From Ligustrum vulgare (Eukaryota; Streptophyta; Magnoliopsida; Lamiales; Oleaceae): a DNA stretch of 64,000 nt. The notes beneath the pieces are model-generated. The model made no database searches. It was not told the origin of the DNA and saw only the letters and a list, made by a program, of their open reading frames with translations. The position numbers and the translations under genes are program-made. The stretch is from contig OY743174.1 of assembly GCA_963555705.1 (NCBI GenBank), forward strand, positions 56,938,234 through 57,002,233, in the 5' to 3' direction. Shown here piece after piece: positions 1 to 10,060 of this stretch (its first letter is position 1; each line of letters begins with the position of its first letter).

Positions 1-573
1 ACTAGCCTGGACATATTCTCTCACTGAGGTCGGGTATTCCCGACCATATCTTTATCTTGTCATTTGTGTTTAATGGTCAGTTTGTCTCGGCCCTATTATA
101 CCTAAAGCCCAATACAATCAGGACTCTAAGCATTCTTCGTTTATGGGCTTCATCAATGTGCCACATTCTTGGACCCCAAGACAAGATGTATTCCATAAGG
201 AAACATCCTAAAAAAAGGGAGTTCAACCCTTATAAGGTTAGAACTCATCCTAAAAGACAAGTTTATACAAAGAGGACTCCCTCTCGCAATTAAAGAAGGT
301 TATGAGCTTTTCAGCCCTATAAATACAGCTCATTTGAGCAAGTATTATTCATTGATAATTTTCTACATATTTCCAGTTATATTTTTTTCTCTACTTTTTT
401 TTCATAATACTAATTCTCACACCGGAGGGGCGACGGGGAGAATCATCATCGCCTTTTTGCAGGTCATTCAAGGCGAATCTATTCATCTTTTCCAGCAACT
501 TCAAATCTTGCCACGTCAAGATTAGGAATTTTTACAGCATCAATCATCAAGATTAGAAATTTTTACAGCATCA
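1..573 (+). repeat. LTR fragment of an unclassified LTR retrotransposon (left side cut by the window)
   Basis: This stretch matches, in opposite orientation and with divergence, 32465-33040. Both copies share the block 'gggcttttcagccct' followed by a TATA-like segment (here tataaata near 320), then a GC-rich 'accggaggggcgacgggg' segment, then a terminal 'acagcatca'. TATA box, GC-rich stretch and a CA end fit an LTR. A unit of about 30 bp, 'aagattaggaatttttacag' plus 'catcaatcatc', is repeated in tandem at about 518-578. No internal coding region is visible next to it, so it is a solo or truncated LTR. The small ORFs at 57-293 and 334-525 are judged non-coding. Family assignment is not possible from this fragment. 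Confidence 0.6.
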
Positions 574-821
574 ATCATCAATCAACTTGATCAATATGTA
601 TCATAGATTCTTTGATTTCCTCCAATTGTATATTTTTTGTGCAAATCTCCAGAATGCAAGTTATCCATGGCTATTCCTTGATTTATTCTGTTAACATACA
701 TCACAATTTATGTCGTGATTTTATTAATTTAAAATAAAAAAAGGCAATCAAATAAATTTTCATATTAATAATAAAATAATCAGATCACGGAATTGACTAA
801 TCAACTACCTACCTATAGAAC

Positions 822-1002
822 TTTACGTAAAGGACCATGATAGAATCACTTCGGGGGTGACCCCCAAAGTGACCGCACCCTCACATAGAGGGTGCGGGGC
901 CCAATTTTTTGGAGTGGGTCCCGCACCCTCCATGTGAGGGTGCGATCACTTCGGGGGTCCGAAGTGATTCCCCGAAGTGATTTTATCATTTTTGTTACGT
1001 AA
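822..1002. mobile_element. Foldback MITE, 181 bp
   Basis: The ends are inverted repeats: TTTACGTAA at 822-830 against TTACGTAAA at 994-1002, then ATGATAGAATCACTTCGGGG at 837-856 against CCCCGAAGTGATTTTATCAT at 970-989. The interior also folds back, with 'gcaccctcacat' followed by 'atgtgagggtgc'. No ORF is present. The right end is about 100 bp upstream of the TATA box of the germin-like gene. Superfamily is not assigned because no clear target duplication is seen. Confidence 0.7.
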
Positions 1003-1101
1003 ATAATGACTTAGAACATTTATTCTCCTGTCACCCTGACTCCACCCCTTGACCCCCCTCGTTTTCAAGTCTTCTTCCTTAAAGAATTCAACTTTTCCCC
1101 T

Positions 1102-1108
1102 TATAAAT
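1102..1108 (+). promoter_or_regulatory. TATA box of the germin-like gene
   Basis: The sequence tataaat occurs at 1102-1108, about 100 bp upstream of the ATG at 1208 in a pyrimidine-rich leader. This is the usual arrangement for a plant core promoter; the transcription start is inferred to be near 1135. Confidence 0.55.
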
Positions 1109-1207
1109 AATTCATCCACTCAACTTTTCTTTTCATCATCTCCTCAATTTCATCTATTTCTGTGCTTGCTCTTTCCTCAATCTCTTCTCATCATTACTAC
1201 CTTTTCC

Positions 1208-2052
1208 ATGTTTAGACACACGAACACACTTGTGAAGAAGATGGGTGCTTTTGGTAGTGTTCTTGTAATGATGGCTATAGTAATGTTAACCACAGTTAAT
1301 TCTGCGGATCCGGACATGCTTCAAGATCTTTGCGTTGCTGATCTCACTTCTGGTATATCACTAAACAAAACTCCTACATTTTCTTTCAAGAAAATTTACC
1401 TTCATTTCTTGAACATCTAACCTTCCAAATAGTGGTTGGTTGATTTAGTTTTACTTTCTTTTTTCTTATCCATCTGCTAAGATTAATTAATTACAAATGT
1501 CTGTATCCAACAGCTGTGAAGGTGAATGGATTTGTTTGCAAGTCCAATGCGACTGCACAGGACTTCTTCTTCGCCGGCATAGCTAACCCCGGAGCCACCA
1601 ATAATCCCATGGGGTCGATGGTTACACCAGCCAATGTGCAGCAAATTCCTGGTCTCAACACCCTCGGGGTGTCACTTGCGCGCATCGACTATGCCCCTGG
1701 TGGCCTAAATCCGCCTCACTCCCACCCGCGAGCCACCGAGATAATTTTCGTGCTGGAGGGTGAATTGTATGTGGGGTTCATTACCACAGCCGATGTCCTC
1801 ATTTCCAAGTCTATCAAAAAGGGTGAAAACTTTGTTTTCCCTAGAGGCTTAGTTCACTTCCAGAAGAACATTGGTAAGGTGGCTGCTGCCGCGATTGCAG
1901 CCTTCAACAGCCAGTTGCCGGGGACGCAATCCATCGCCACCACATTGTTTGCTGCTTCACCACCTGTGCCTGATAATGTTCTCTCAAAGGCATTCCAAAT
2001 CGATACAAAGGAAGTTGACGAAATCAAGTCCAAATTCGCACGCAAAAGTTAG
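1208..2052 (+). CDS. GLP: Germin-like protein (secreted cupin), two exons
   Basis: Exon 1 is 1208-1352 and exon 2 is 1514-2052, separated by a 161-bp GT-AG intron; the join reads T-S-A-V-K-V-N-G in frame. The product is 227 aa from 1208 or 216 aa from the in-frame ATG at 1241; the second start gives a more typical signal peptide (hydrophobic run ending TTVNSA before DPDMLQDLC). Family hallmarks are present: two Cys (LCVAD, VCKS), a KSNAT glycosylation site, germin box 1 PPHSHPRATE with His codons at 1717 and 1723 and Glu at 1738, and box 2 FPRGLVHFQKN with His at 1855. These four residues bind Mn in germins. Such proteins are apoplastic homo-oligomers, some with superoxide dismutase or oxalate oxidase activity; which applies here is unknown. 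All key residues are intact and the length is normal. A MITE lies just upstream and a hAT element follows the 3' end. Confidence 0.95.
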
Positions 2053-2218
2053 AATGTTGGTACATGAGATCGATATTCTTGGCTCATGTTTGTTGCTGAT
2101 AAAAATTAAGCTTTAAGGGTTTTTGTGTGTGTGTGTACTAGAAATTTCTGTCTTTTGTCTGCAATAATCTTGAAACTTTGTAGTAGTCATCTGTGGTGTC
2201 ATCAGTCATGGACATTTG

Positions 2219-3179
2219 CAGGGACGGAGTTAGAGATTCGAGTGAGTGGGGGCCAAAATTTTCAAATGGTGTGAGGGGAGAGGCGGAGCCCTTGAAATTT
2301 TTTTGAACAAAAATGATTGAAATGACGAAGCAAATATGACAATACATCATTAATAATCAATTCTAAACTCTATTTGAATCGATCTTATTGTTCTCAACTC
2401 TATTTGAACTCTCCTCAATAACATTTTCTTGACGAAGCCTTTTTATTAACATTGTTCTCAACTCTAAATGAATACAAGATATAATTGATGTCAAGAAAAA
2501 GAAATAATCATTAATCAACATCTCATAATCAATTCAATTAAATTTAAAAATTACCTGGTAATTTGATATTTTGATATGAAATTGAAAATTTTCACCCAAG
2601 TGCAACCTAGCAAAATCAAATAGCAATTGACATTTGGGCCTTTGGCAATTGCTGTAGCCTCAAGCCGGCAGCCTGCTCCTCTACGGCTCTACCTCTCAAG
2701 TCTCAGATGGTGACTGGCGAGTGGCGACTGTGGTGGACTGGTGGGGACAGACAGACAGACGGCGAGTCGGCGACTAGCGCCTGGCGACGACGCAATGGCG
2801 CAGCAGCACAGGCGCACACCGTGCGTGCGGCGCAGGGAGCTAGGCGTGTCGACGGAGGGCGAGTTCGACGGTTGTAGACAGAGAGCGGAGCAACGAAGAG
2901 GAGAGCGCCACCAGGAGCGGGGCTGTGTCACTAGCTGCGTGGTCGTGGTCCTCGTGGAGACTGCTTGCACTTCGAAGGAATGAAGATGAAGGCAGAAGGC
3001 AGACTGGACTCCCGACTCTGGAGCTGGAGAAAAAGGCTGGAACGGTGGGCCTGGTAAAACTTTTCAATTTTTTTTGGGCCAAAATTAATTCATGTGGATG
3101 GCCCATTTTCAACCCAAAAATTCTTCAAATGTCAGTGTGGGCCAAGGACCCTCCTGGGCCTGAATTGAATCCGTCCCTG
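2219..3179. mobile_element. Non-autonomous hAT element, 961 bp
   Basis: The termini are CAGGGACGGA and TCCGTCCCTG, flanked by the perfect 8-bp duplication GACATTTG at 2211-2218 and 3180-3187. An 8-bp duplication and a CAGGG(A/G)CGGA end are diagnostic of hAT transposons. The interior has no transposase. It holds a GC-rich stretch at about 2650-3050, unlike the AT-rich surroundings, with several overlapping short ORFs on both strands that I take as chance. It inserted about 165 bp downstream of the stop codon of the germin-like gene. Its termini resemble those of the larger hAT at 27023-29347, which could be of the same group. Confidence 0.85.
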
Positions 3180-3187
3180 GACATTTG

Positions 3188-4208
3188 TCCCAACGTTTTA
3201 CTGCAATTTTCTTGAGTGAACAAAATTTGCACCATAATGGGGAGTATTATATCTTTCAGAAATGATATGGTGCACAACCACCTGACATGCACGCCTCTCA
3301 CATGAGAGTGGGTCCCACTGCGTGTACACTTCACTCTCCCCTTAGTCGTGCACACGTGCACTCAATCACCTTCATATACCTTTGTTGAGAATAAAGCTAG
3401 CTAGGGTGAACTTATGATTTTCTGATATAATCAATGATTTTTTTAAAAAAAATATGAATCAAATCGAAAATGAGTCATTCGGTTATGGTTCTATTACTTA
3501 AATTTTCAAATGATAAATGCAAATTTAAATCTATAATCATATTCATAATTTGTAATATATACCTAAATAATAAAATGTCAAATATTTAACAAATTCAAAC
3601 TAACAAACAAAATATAGTTATAATTTGAACATACAAAAATCAAGTCCCATCCCTATACAAAATATTGTCCAATAGCAATGATTCATTAATGTAGACAAAT
3701 TAATCACCGATGAAAGTTAATAGTATCAAGTTCCATCTTCATGCTCCGTCGAATCAATTCCTTTACATTAAGCCATCAAATCTACGTTAAATGGTTTTGG
3801 TTCTAAATTTAAACCAAATCGGAACCCAAACCAAATTGTTCTAAATTTCAAGAACCAAAATCATTATTTTTTTCTTGTAGAACTGAATCGAACCGCTCTA
3901 TTTGGTTCGATTTTAATTTGGTTCTATTCGATCTGATTATTTTGTCTACCCTTACTAAAGCCGATTCCCAGCAAGTGTTCAGATGTATTACAGCATAGCA
4001 ATGTTAATAAGAGACTTTAGCAGACCTTTTGTAGCTTATAACTCATAAACCATTTAAAATTAATCTTAGAAGCACGCAAAAAAACTAATAATATAGTAAT
4101 AACTTGATTGACGTTACTTGTTTTTAAAGAAAAAGAAAGATATAACAACTTGTTATGATTTTCTGGTTATTATTAGGTAAGAAAAATGGTGCAAATAAGT
4201 AATCCTTC
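3188..4208. other. Intergenic, AT-rich
   Basis: No gene is supported. A stretch at about 3780-3950 repeats variants of 'aaccaaat' and 'ggttcgattt', a low-complexity pattern common in plant intergenic DNA. A weak foldback with 'ggtgcacaa' and 'gtgcacacgtgcac' lies at about 3260-3365. I see nothing else. Confidence 0.5.
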
Positions 4209-4213
4209 ATAAC

Positions 4214-4418
4214 TGTTATAAATAATGTATATATGTGAATGACATTACCATTATATCCCTGTAAACTTTACAATATTACGATTGTACCATTGTCCACTTC
4301 TATAAATAGGAGCCTATACTTACCAATTTATGGGACCAATTCTTGAAGAGAAATTCTCTCCTTTAAACTCTCTATTTCTCTCTCTATGTTGTTCAAGTAT
4401 TTTGATAGTTTTATAATA
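4214..4418 (+). repeat. 5' LTR of the non-autonomous copia-type element
   Basis: 205 bp, TG...TA (the final CA of the other LTR is TA here). A TATA box 'tataaatagg' starts at 4301 and should drive the element's transcript. The adjoining 'cgttatcagcacgag' from 4419 sits in the primer-binding position; I cannot assign the tRNA. Confidence 0.85.
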
Positions 4419-4663
4419 CGTTATCAGCACGAGTCTCTAGTCAATTGAGTAATATAACGAGAGTATGCTCTACCGTTGCATTTAAATGATGAACCTCGTA
4501 TCAGAAACCTGGTTTCTCTCTCTTAAATAGAAAACGTTCACTCCATTAAACCTCTCATTCATCAACAAAAAGCTTCAATTATTGTTTGATTTTCTGAATT
4601 AACGTTTCAAATTCATCGGAGTGATTAGTAAACAGGCAGTCTCGTGGTAGAGAAATTCCAGCC

Positions 4664-5332
4664 ATGAATCTTAATTCATTGCTAATCCTCCCAGAAATTC
4701 GTAATCATCAAAACGGCGAAACCCACTTCAATCCGCCGTCGTCCCATGACGATTTTCTCGAACAAGTGCTATCCTCCACTTCCTCCTTTCCCTGGGAGTT
4801 CTCCTCCGCTGCAGAGTCCAGCCAAACTGACGATCAGTCGCCTCAACCGAATATACTTAGCCATTTCAATGACCAGACGGCGCTGTTGGCTTCAAAGCTG
4901 AGGCACCATTAGATCGGAGACAGCGCAGACGCCGCCAAAGCCTTGATGCTCCAGCAGCAGTTGATGTTGTCTAGAGGACTCACCGGAAACGGGCTCCGTT
5001 CGCCGGTGGGTACTGCAAATGATCCTGTACGAGTGAGGCAGGCATTGGTGGTGGACCGGAGAGTAGTTCCAACCTGTCGAGGAAATCCAGCAGGCGGATG
5101 GCAGCTGCCTCGCCAGGAAGGAGCGCCGGTAGGAACACACATTCGGAAGTCGAGAAGTGCTCAGATGAAATTTGACATTGATGAGGTTAGCAGTGGCGCC
5201 GCCTTGAGTAGGGCGTCGAGTGCTAGCTTAGGGATGTCGTTCTCTTTCACCGGTTTTACCATGCCGCCAGATGAGGTTGTCGATTTGAAACCATTTAGTG
5301 ATGATGACATTCTGGCTTTCATTGGAAAGTAA
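4664..5332 (+). pseudogene. Captured N-terminal fragment of an LRL-type bHLH gene fused to an unknown segment
   Basis: From the ATG at 4664 a 223-codon frame runs to 5332 with a single internal TAG at 4910-4912. The first half resembles the N-terminus of LRL-type bHLH factors (the bHLH66/69/82 group): ETHFNPPSSHDDFLEQVLSS, a Trp-containing FPWEFS motif, 'ALLASKLRHH', then after the stop AKALMLQQQLMLSRGLTGNG and LRSP. The stop falls where relatives have Gln, so a single CAG-to-TAG change is likely. The bHLH DNA-binding domain is absent. The second half changes to Arg-rich and then acidic sequence ending SFSFTGFTMPPDEVVDLKPF and DDDILAFIGK, which I do not recognise; it may be a second captured exon. 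Its position just inside the 5' LTR shows capture by the retroelement. Family assignment rests on remembered motifs and needs a database search. Confidence 0.7.
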
Positions 5333-5518
5333 AGTGGAAAAGATAGTGGAATATTATTATATTGCGCATGTGAACTGGGAAATTGGTGGAAAAGATAGTG
5401 GAATTGGAATAAAGATTATTAAATAAGGTAGTGGGAAAATTTGGTGGAATTGGAATGACGGCCGAGGAAAATTGGTGGAATTAAAATAAAGATTGTTAAA
5501 GGTAATTGAATTATATTA

Positions 5519-5690
5519 TGCTGCCACCTATATGGTTGATTTTACCACCTACATGGTTGGCTTTACCAGTTTTCATAATATTATGTTACCGCCTATATGG
5601 CCGGTTTAATTATTTCATCACGTTGATACCGCCTATATGGCCGGTTTAATTGTTTCATCACGTCGACACCGCCTATATGGTCGATATATC
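5519..5690. repeat. Short direct repeats with a palindromic core inside the LTR element
   Basis: The motif 'ccRcctatatggYYg' recurs about five times, best seen as 'accgcctatatggccggttt' twice with the spacer 'aattatttcatcacg'. Each copy can fold around the TATAT centre (ACCGCC against GGCCGGT with a bulge). The function is unknown. Confidence 0.6.
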
Positions 5691-5832
5691 AATTGAATAC
5701 ATATAAACACCTCAGTTGTTGGTTAATTCTAACATATTAGAGGTTGTTGTTAACATATATACGTGGTGGTATAACCCCAGTATTATTATTGTTAATATAT
5801 ATACAATATTGTTATTTAATACTTCATTAAAT

Positions 5833-8800
5833 GATACCAGAAGTTATCAATACTAAAGTTAGATAATATTTTATCAAATGATACCAGAAGTTATCATTAC
5901 CGAAAGGTTGATAAATGTTTGATAAAAATATTTTATCCAATGGTACCAGAAGTTACCAATATCTGAATTTGAATGGGTGGATGAAAATTATTCAACAATG
6001 GAATGTTGATGTATGATAAGATAATATCACATGATAGCACGGATATAGCTAATGTGAAAATAATCTCATCAGTATTATGAGATTAATATTAGATGATAAA
6101 GTCTGGAAAAGTTCTTGCACGAGCACATATTTACTCCAGAAGAAGTAAAAATTATCATCTAAACATACCGAAATGATATTATTATTGCTCCTGAAGAAGC
6201 ATAAAACGAGACATACATGCAAAACGCAAAAGGGGAAACATTTATGATCCTCAAAATTAGAGATGTGTTTCGGGAGTAGCCGTATCCTACCACCTCTGAC
6301 CTTTTGAGGAAATAAAGAAAAAGGTGTGTTTCAAGAGTAAGAAATACTCCATACTCTACCACCTTAAATCTTTGAGGTACACAAGATTAAAACATTGATA
6401 AAATCCTAGAAATTTATGGTGTGTCTCAAGAGTGAGAATACTCCGTACTCTACCACCACCTATCCTAGAGTTCACAAAGATAAATTTACATTAACCGGAC
6501 TCCATTTTCGCTTGATTCCCCTTCCTTGCGACCAATCTATCTTTACTCCTGCTGGATCTTGTATTGGAATATATGATTACAACTTATCCAGCAGTTCCTC
6601 GATAGTAGGAGCAGAAATAAGGATTCTCCTAGAAAATGGAGATATGAATCCCTGTTCCACAGCATAATCAAGAAATGTTAGATATGAATCCCTGTGGACT
6701 ATGAAAATGTTAGATATTCATGCTGGTCGTTTTTCGAAATCAAGAAATGTTAGATATTCATGCTGGTCGTTTAAAACCGAAAAACTTCACTATTTACTGG
6801 TCGTTTTTCGAAAAAGTGAAGATTTACTTTTGACAAAATCATCCTACTCACCTTTCGGTGATTTAATATTTTTAACCAGCCTTTATCAAAACTCGTGAAA
6901 GGAAACAGAAAAATATTTTATATGTGCATATATATCAAATGATTTACCTTGTATTAATGCTGCATAGCCAAAGCATCATTGTTTATAACAGCCTGGCAAA
7001 TAGGATCTTTTGCTATTATATTTTTGAGACTATAACGGTTTTTATCCTTGTTAAATTGAGCATATAAGGAAAGGAGTTCACGTTGCACATACCCACTTGG
7101 GTGCGTCTCAAGAGTCAATCGGATATCATCCAATGACTCCTTACTCAGTCCACCCTTAATGAAATCGATTTTGTCATCCCGATTTCCAGATGAATATCCT
7201 ACTGATTTGCAACGAGTATCACATGTCCAACGAGCACATTTGTAACAACCGTTAAGCCTTTTTGCTCTTCGTTTCTTTGCAAAAGTACTTTTTCCTAAAC
7301 CAGGCATGTGTTTAGGAAATGTCAATGGCAATTCACCAGCTAATCGAACTTTTGCTTCGATCAACCAACGAACATCTTCTGGGATACCATGATCCATCAG
7401 CAACCTCAATCTTTCGAGCCTAATTCGATAAATTTTTCTCAAATCATTTACTGGAAGATTGGAATAATATTTACGAATATTTGAAAGTATGATATCCATT
7501 TTTTATGGATCTAGCCTTCTTCCCAAATCATCTATTTAAATGCATTATTTAACGCGTAAAAGAGCGATGGCTCCGCGTGTCAGTGATATTGATTCCATCA
7601 AGAAATAATGGAATAAATTTTTAAAAAAGGTGGGAACAATGAGATAATGCGTCGTTACCTTTTTCGATATAATGGAAGATTTGGCGACAAGATTGAGATC
7701 ATGAGATATTTCCTTGGATATTGTACCTGATTCTTCGGTATAATAAAAATAAAGGTATACTAATTTGAACTATACAGGAATATGTACTGATGAAATGAAT
7801 ACTGTATTGAACCAGAAGTTCATACATATGTACAAGTGAAATATCTTGCTGAACCAGAAGTTCATACGTACAAATGAAATATGTATATAGTATGAACCAG
7901 AAGCTCATAAATGAAATATACATTGTATTGAACCAGAAGTTTAGCGATATTGTTTTGAATCAAATATTCATACATAGAAATGAAATAAAACTGTATAGAA
8001 CCAGAAGTTCTATAACAAACGGTTAGATTATCAAAAGTTTCAAATTATTTTCTATGAGAATAACTTATTCAGAAATTGTTTATCATACAACAATATCCTA
8101 TGTCAAACAGGGAATAGCTCAAGAAGCTTTATTATTTGTAAAAGTGCGATATGCATACACTCCACCAAAGCGCACTGAGATATATGATTGAAATTACATT
8201 CCTAAAAGAATGACATGTGTTATGGCATTTTAGCCGATTGATAATATTTGAGAACATTATGGTGAAAACACGCCTGAAGCGTAATTATGCCTGAAGCATA
8301 ATGACTATCGATTCCAAAAATAAATATCTCTTGAATGATTGAAATGATCACTTTGAGGCTAAATACTCAAAGTAAGTAAAAGGGACATAGTTAAATGATG
8401 AGATATTCAGGTACCTGATGATAGAACATATAAAGAGATCTCTCCACGTTATATTGAGATGGAATCGATAAATAAGTCGACTGCATACCCTCTTATGAAA
8501 TAAGATTGATGAAATTATAATTCTTTGGTCAAGTATGAAACCCTAATGTAGGGATTATTGTTCAAGGACCTGAAGTCCAAATGCTTAAATGTGTAAAGCC
8601 AGTAATTATATGTACAAATGAAAAATATTTCACAGTCGTAAAAGACGACTAGTTGCGCGCGAAATTTTTCATAGAACTGGCATGACATATGGTGGATAGA
8701 CTATAGTCTAAATCACTAGCTTGAGCTCCTTGATATACCAATGAGTGAGATCAAAATGTATGATTCTCATCTCGGTACTTTGGGAGTATTCTTTGATGTA

Positions 8801-9256
8801 CCAGTTGATCGCGGTACGTTGGGATTTCAAGTAAAATGATTGTAGATTATATGTCGAAATTGATATCTATTTCAATGATTGATTATGCTCCTGCAAAATT
8901 AGAAATTGTAGTTTATAAAGTGCAAGAACATACATGTATAAATCATTGAAAGATTCAATATGCCCAGATTAGTATCACTATAGAATGATACAAATGACTC
9001 CATGATATAATATGTTGAAAGTGAAATTGGAGTGTACTATTTATGACATCTGGGAAATTGATTATTCACTAGAAGTGAATACGAAAATGAATATTCACCA
9101 GAAGTGAATTTGAAATTGATTATTCACTAGAAGTGAATTTGAAAATGAATATTTAATTATTCACTAGAAGTGAAAGATGCAATCTATGAAAGTGAATTAT
9201 AAATTTGATTATTCACCAGAAGTGAATTCTAAATTTGATTATTCACCAGAAGTGAA
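5833..9256. repeat. Dispersed family of about 19 mini-hairpins with loop NNGAA
   Basis: Each copy is an inverted repeat closed by a C-G pair around a 5-nt loop: CAGAA, CTGAA or TAGAA. Copies start at about 5833, 5880, 5942, 6130, 6186, 7808, 7850, 7892, 7929, 7994, 8270, 8284, 8576, 9064, 9093, 9122, 9160, 9211 and 9242. Stems differ but stay complementary: TGAAC/GTTCA, TATAGAAC/GTTCTATA at 7994-8014, ATTATGC/GCATAAT at 8284-8302, ACGC/GCGT, GGAC/GTCC, ATTCAC/GTGAAT. Four early copies have one bulged base at a constant place, and the 7929 copy uses a G-T (G-U) pair. Compensating stem changes around a fixed loop argue for a selected secondary structure. Confidence 0.75.
6954..7499 (-). CDS. 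Antisense ORF of unknown function inside the non-autonomous LTR element (181 aa)
   Basis: This ORF runs opposite to the element's own transcription and is unbroken. I do not recognise the family. The protein is basic, with an Arg/Leu-rich N-terminal helix-like region (residues about 8-45), a Lys/Arg cluster AKKRRAKR and then CYKCARWTCDTRC (residues about 102-114), a C-x2-C-x4-C-x3-C arrangement that could bind zinc. This is not the retroviral CX2CX4HX4C knuckle. The C-terminal half is mixed charged and helical. An AT-rich TATA-like 'atttaaatag' lies about 50 bp upstream on the minus strand. It has no overlap with a sense gene, so it is not a shadow ORF. Antisense ORFs are known in some plant LTR elements, but mostly in gypsy lineages. 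It could be expressed or could be a captured host exon. Confidence 0.5.
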   Translation of the reverse strand: MDIILSNIRKYYSNLPVNDLRKIYRIRLERLRLLMDHGIPEDVRWLIEAKVRLAGELPLTFPKHMPGLGKSTFAKKRRAKRLNGCYKCARWTCDTRCKSVGYSSGNRDDKIDFIKGGLSKESLDDIRLTLETHPSGYVQRELLSLYAQFNKDKNRYSLKNIIAKDPICQAVINNDALAMQH

Positions 9257-9326
9257 AGATGCAATGAAAAGATTCGTGATTGCACCAATATACATGTAAT
9301 ATTCCATGAAAGGAATAAATACGCGT

Positions 9327-10031
9327 TGCACTCTTTTTCCCTTAGCTAAGGTTTTGTCCCACAGGGTTTTCATAGCAAGGTTTTTAATGAGGCAACAGTT
9401 GAGGCGTATTGATGAAAATTAATGAGAATAATGTACTCTTTTTCCCTTGAGGTTTTGTCCCACAGGGTTTTCCTATCAAGGTTTTGGAGGCATCATCATA
9501 GCTATCAACAAGCTAAAACTCAGCAACACATTGTTATACTGGAATGATATCAACAAATGAAGAAAATCATACACATCTTATGAAGAATGTTATGATATCG
9601 GATACACACAAGAAGATTTTCATATATACACATTCCAGACGAAAGATGATATCATTATTCAAAAGGTTCATGAATACTTGATTGCACACTTCAAGGGGAG
9701 AATCATGCTGTCATGCTGTACTCTTTTTCCTTCGTCCAGGTTTTGTCCCACAGGGTTTTCCTGACAAGGTTTTAACGAGGCAGCGGCTGTACTCTTTTTC
9801 CTTCGTTCAAATTTTGTCCCATTGGGTTTTACTGACAAGGTTTTAACGAGGCAGCACTGAAGCACTGAAGCACTTCAGAACTTCAAAGATTCAATACATG
9901 ATTTGTTCTACTTGAACATTAAGACTCAACGATTGACGATGGCCAATATCAGGGGGAGCAACTGTACTCTTTTTCCTTCGTTCAAGTTTTATCCCATTGG
10001 GTTTTCTTAGCAAGGTTTTAACGAGGCAGAC
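9327..10031 (+). repeat. Five copies of the copia 3'-region motif
   Basis: A block of about 65 bp, 'ctctttttccYTt...' then 'ggttttgtcccacagggttt', '...caaggttttaacgaggcag', occurs at about 9327-9395, 9433-9493, 9717-9783, 9787-9855 and 9961-10031. I know this block as a single or few-copy signature just upstream of the polypurine tract in plant copia elements. It contains short self-complementary parts (CCC/GGG, CTT/AAG). It supports the copia assignment of an element with no coding region. Confidence 0.75.
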
Positions 10032-10060
10032 AATTGCGTAATATGTCATTCAAGGGAGAG

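Noticed and set aside
2689..3361. Overlapping ORFs of 78-96 aa on both strands
   Set aside because: They lie in or across the end of the non-autonomous hAT element in GC-rich sequence where stop codons are rare; none has family motifs.
6250..6470. Repeated 'gtgtKtctcaagagtRag' and 'actctaccacc' words as a possible gene
   Set aside because: Short direct repeats without an open frame; treated as part of the LTR element interior.
9061..9256. CRISPR-like regularly spaced 'attcaccagaagtgaat' repeats
   Set aside because: Spacing is irregular, spacers are not unique, the genome is a plant; they are part of the hairpin family of the LTR element.
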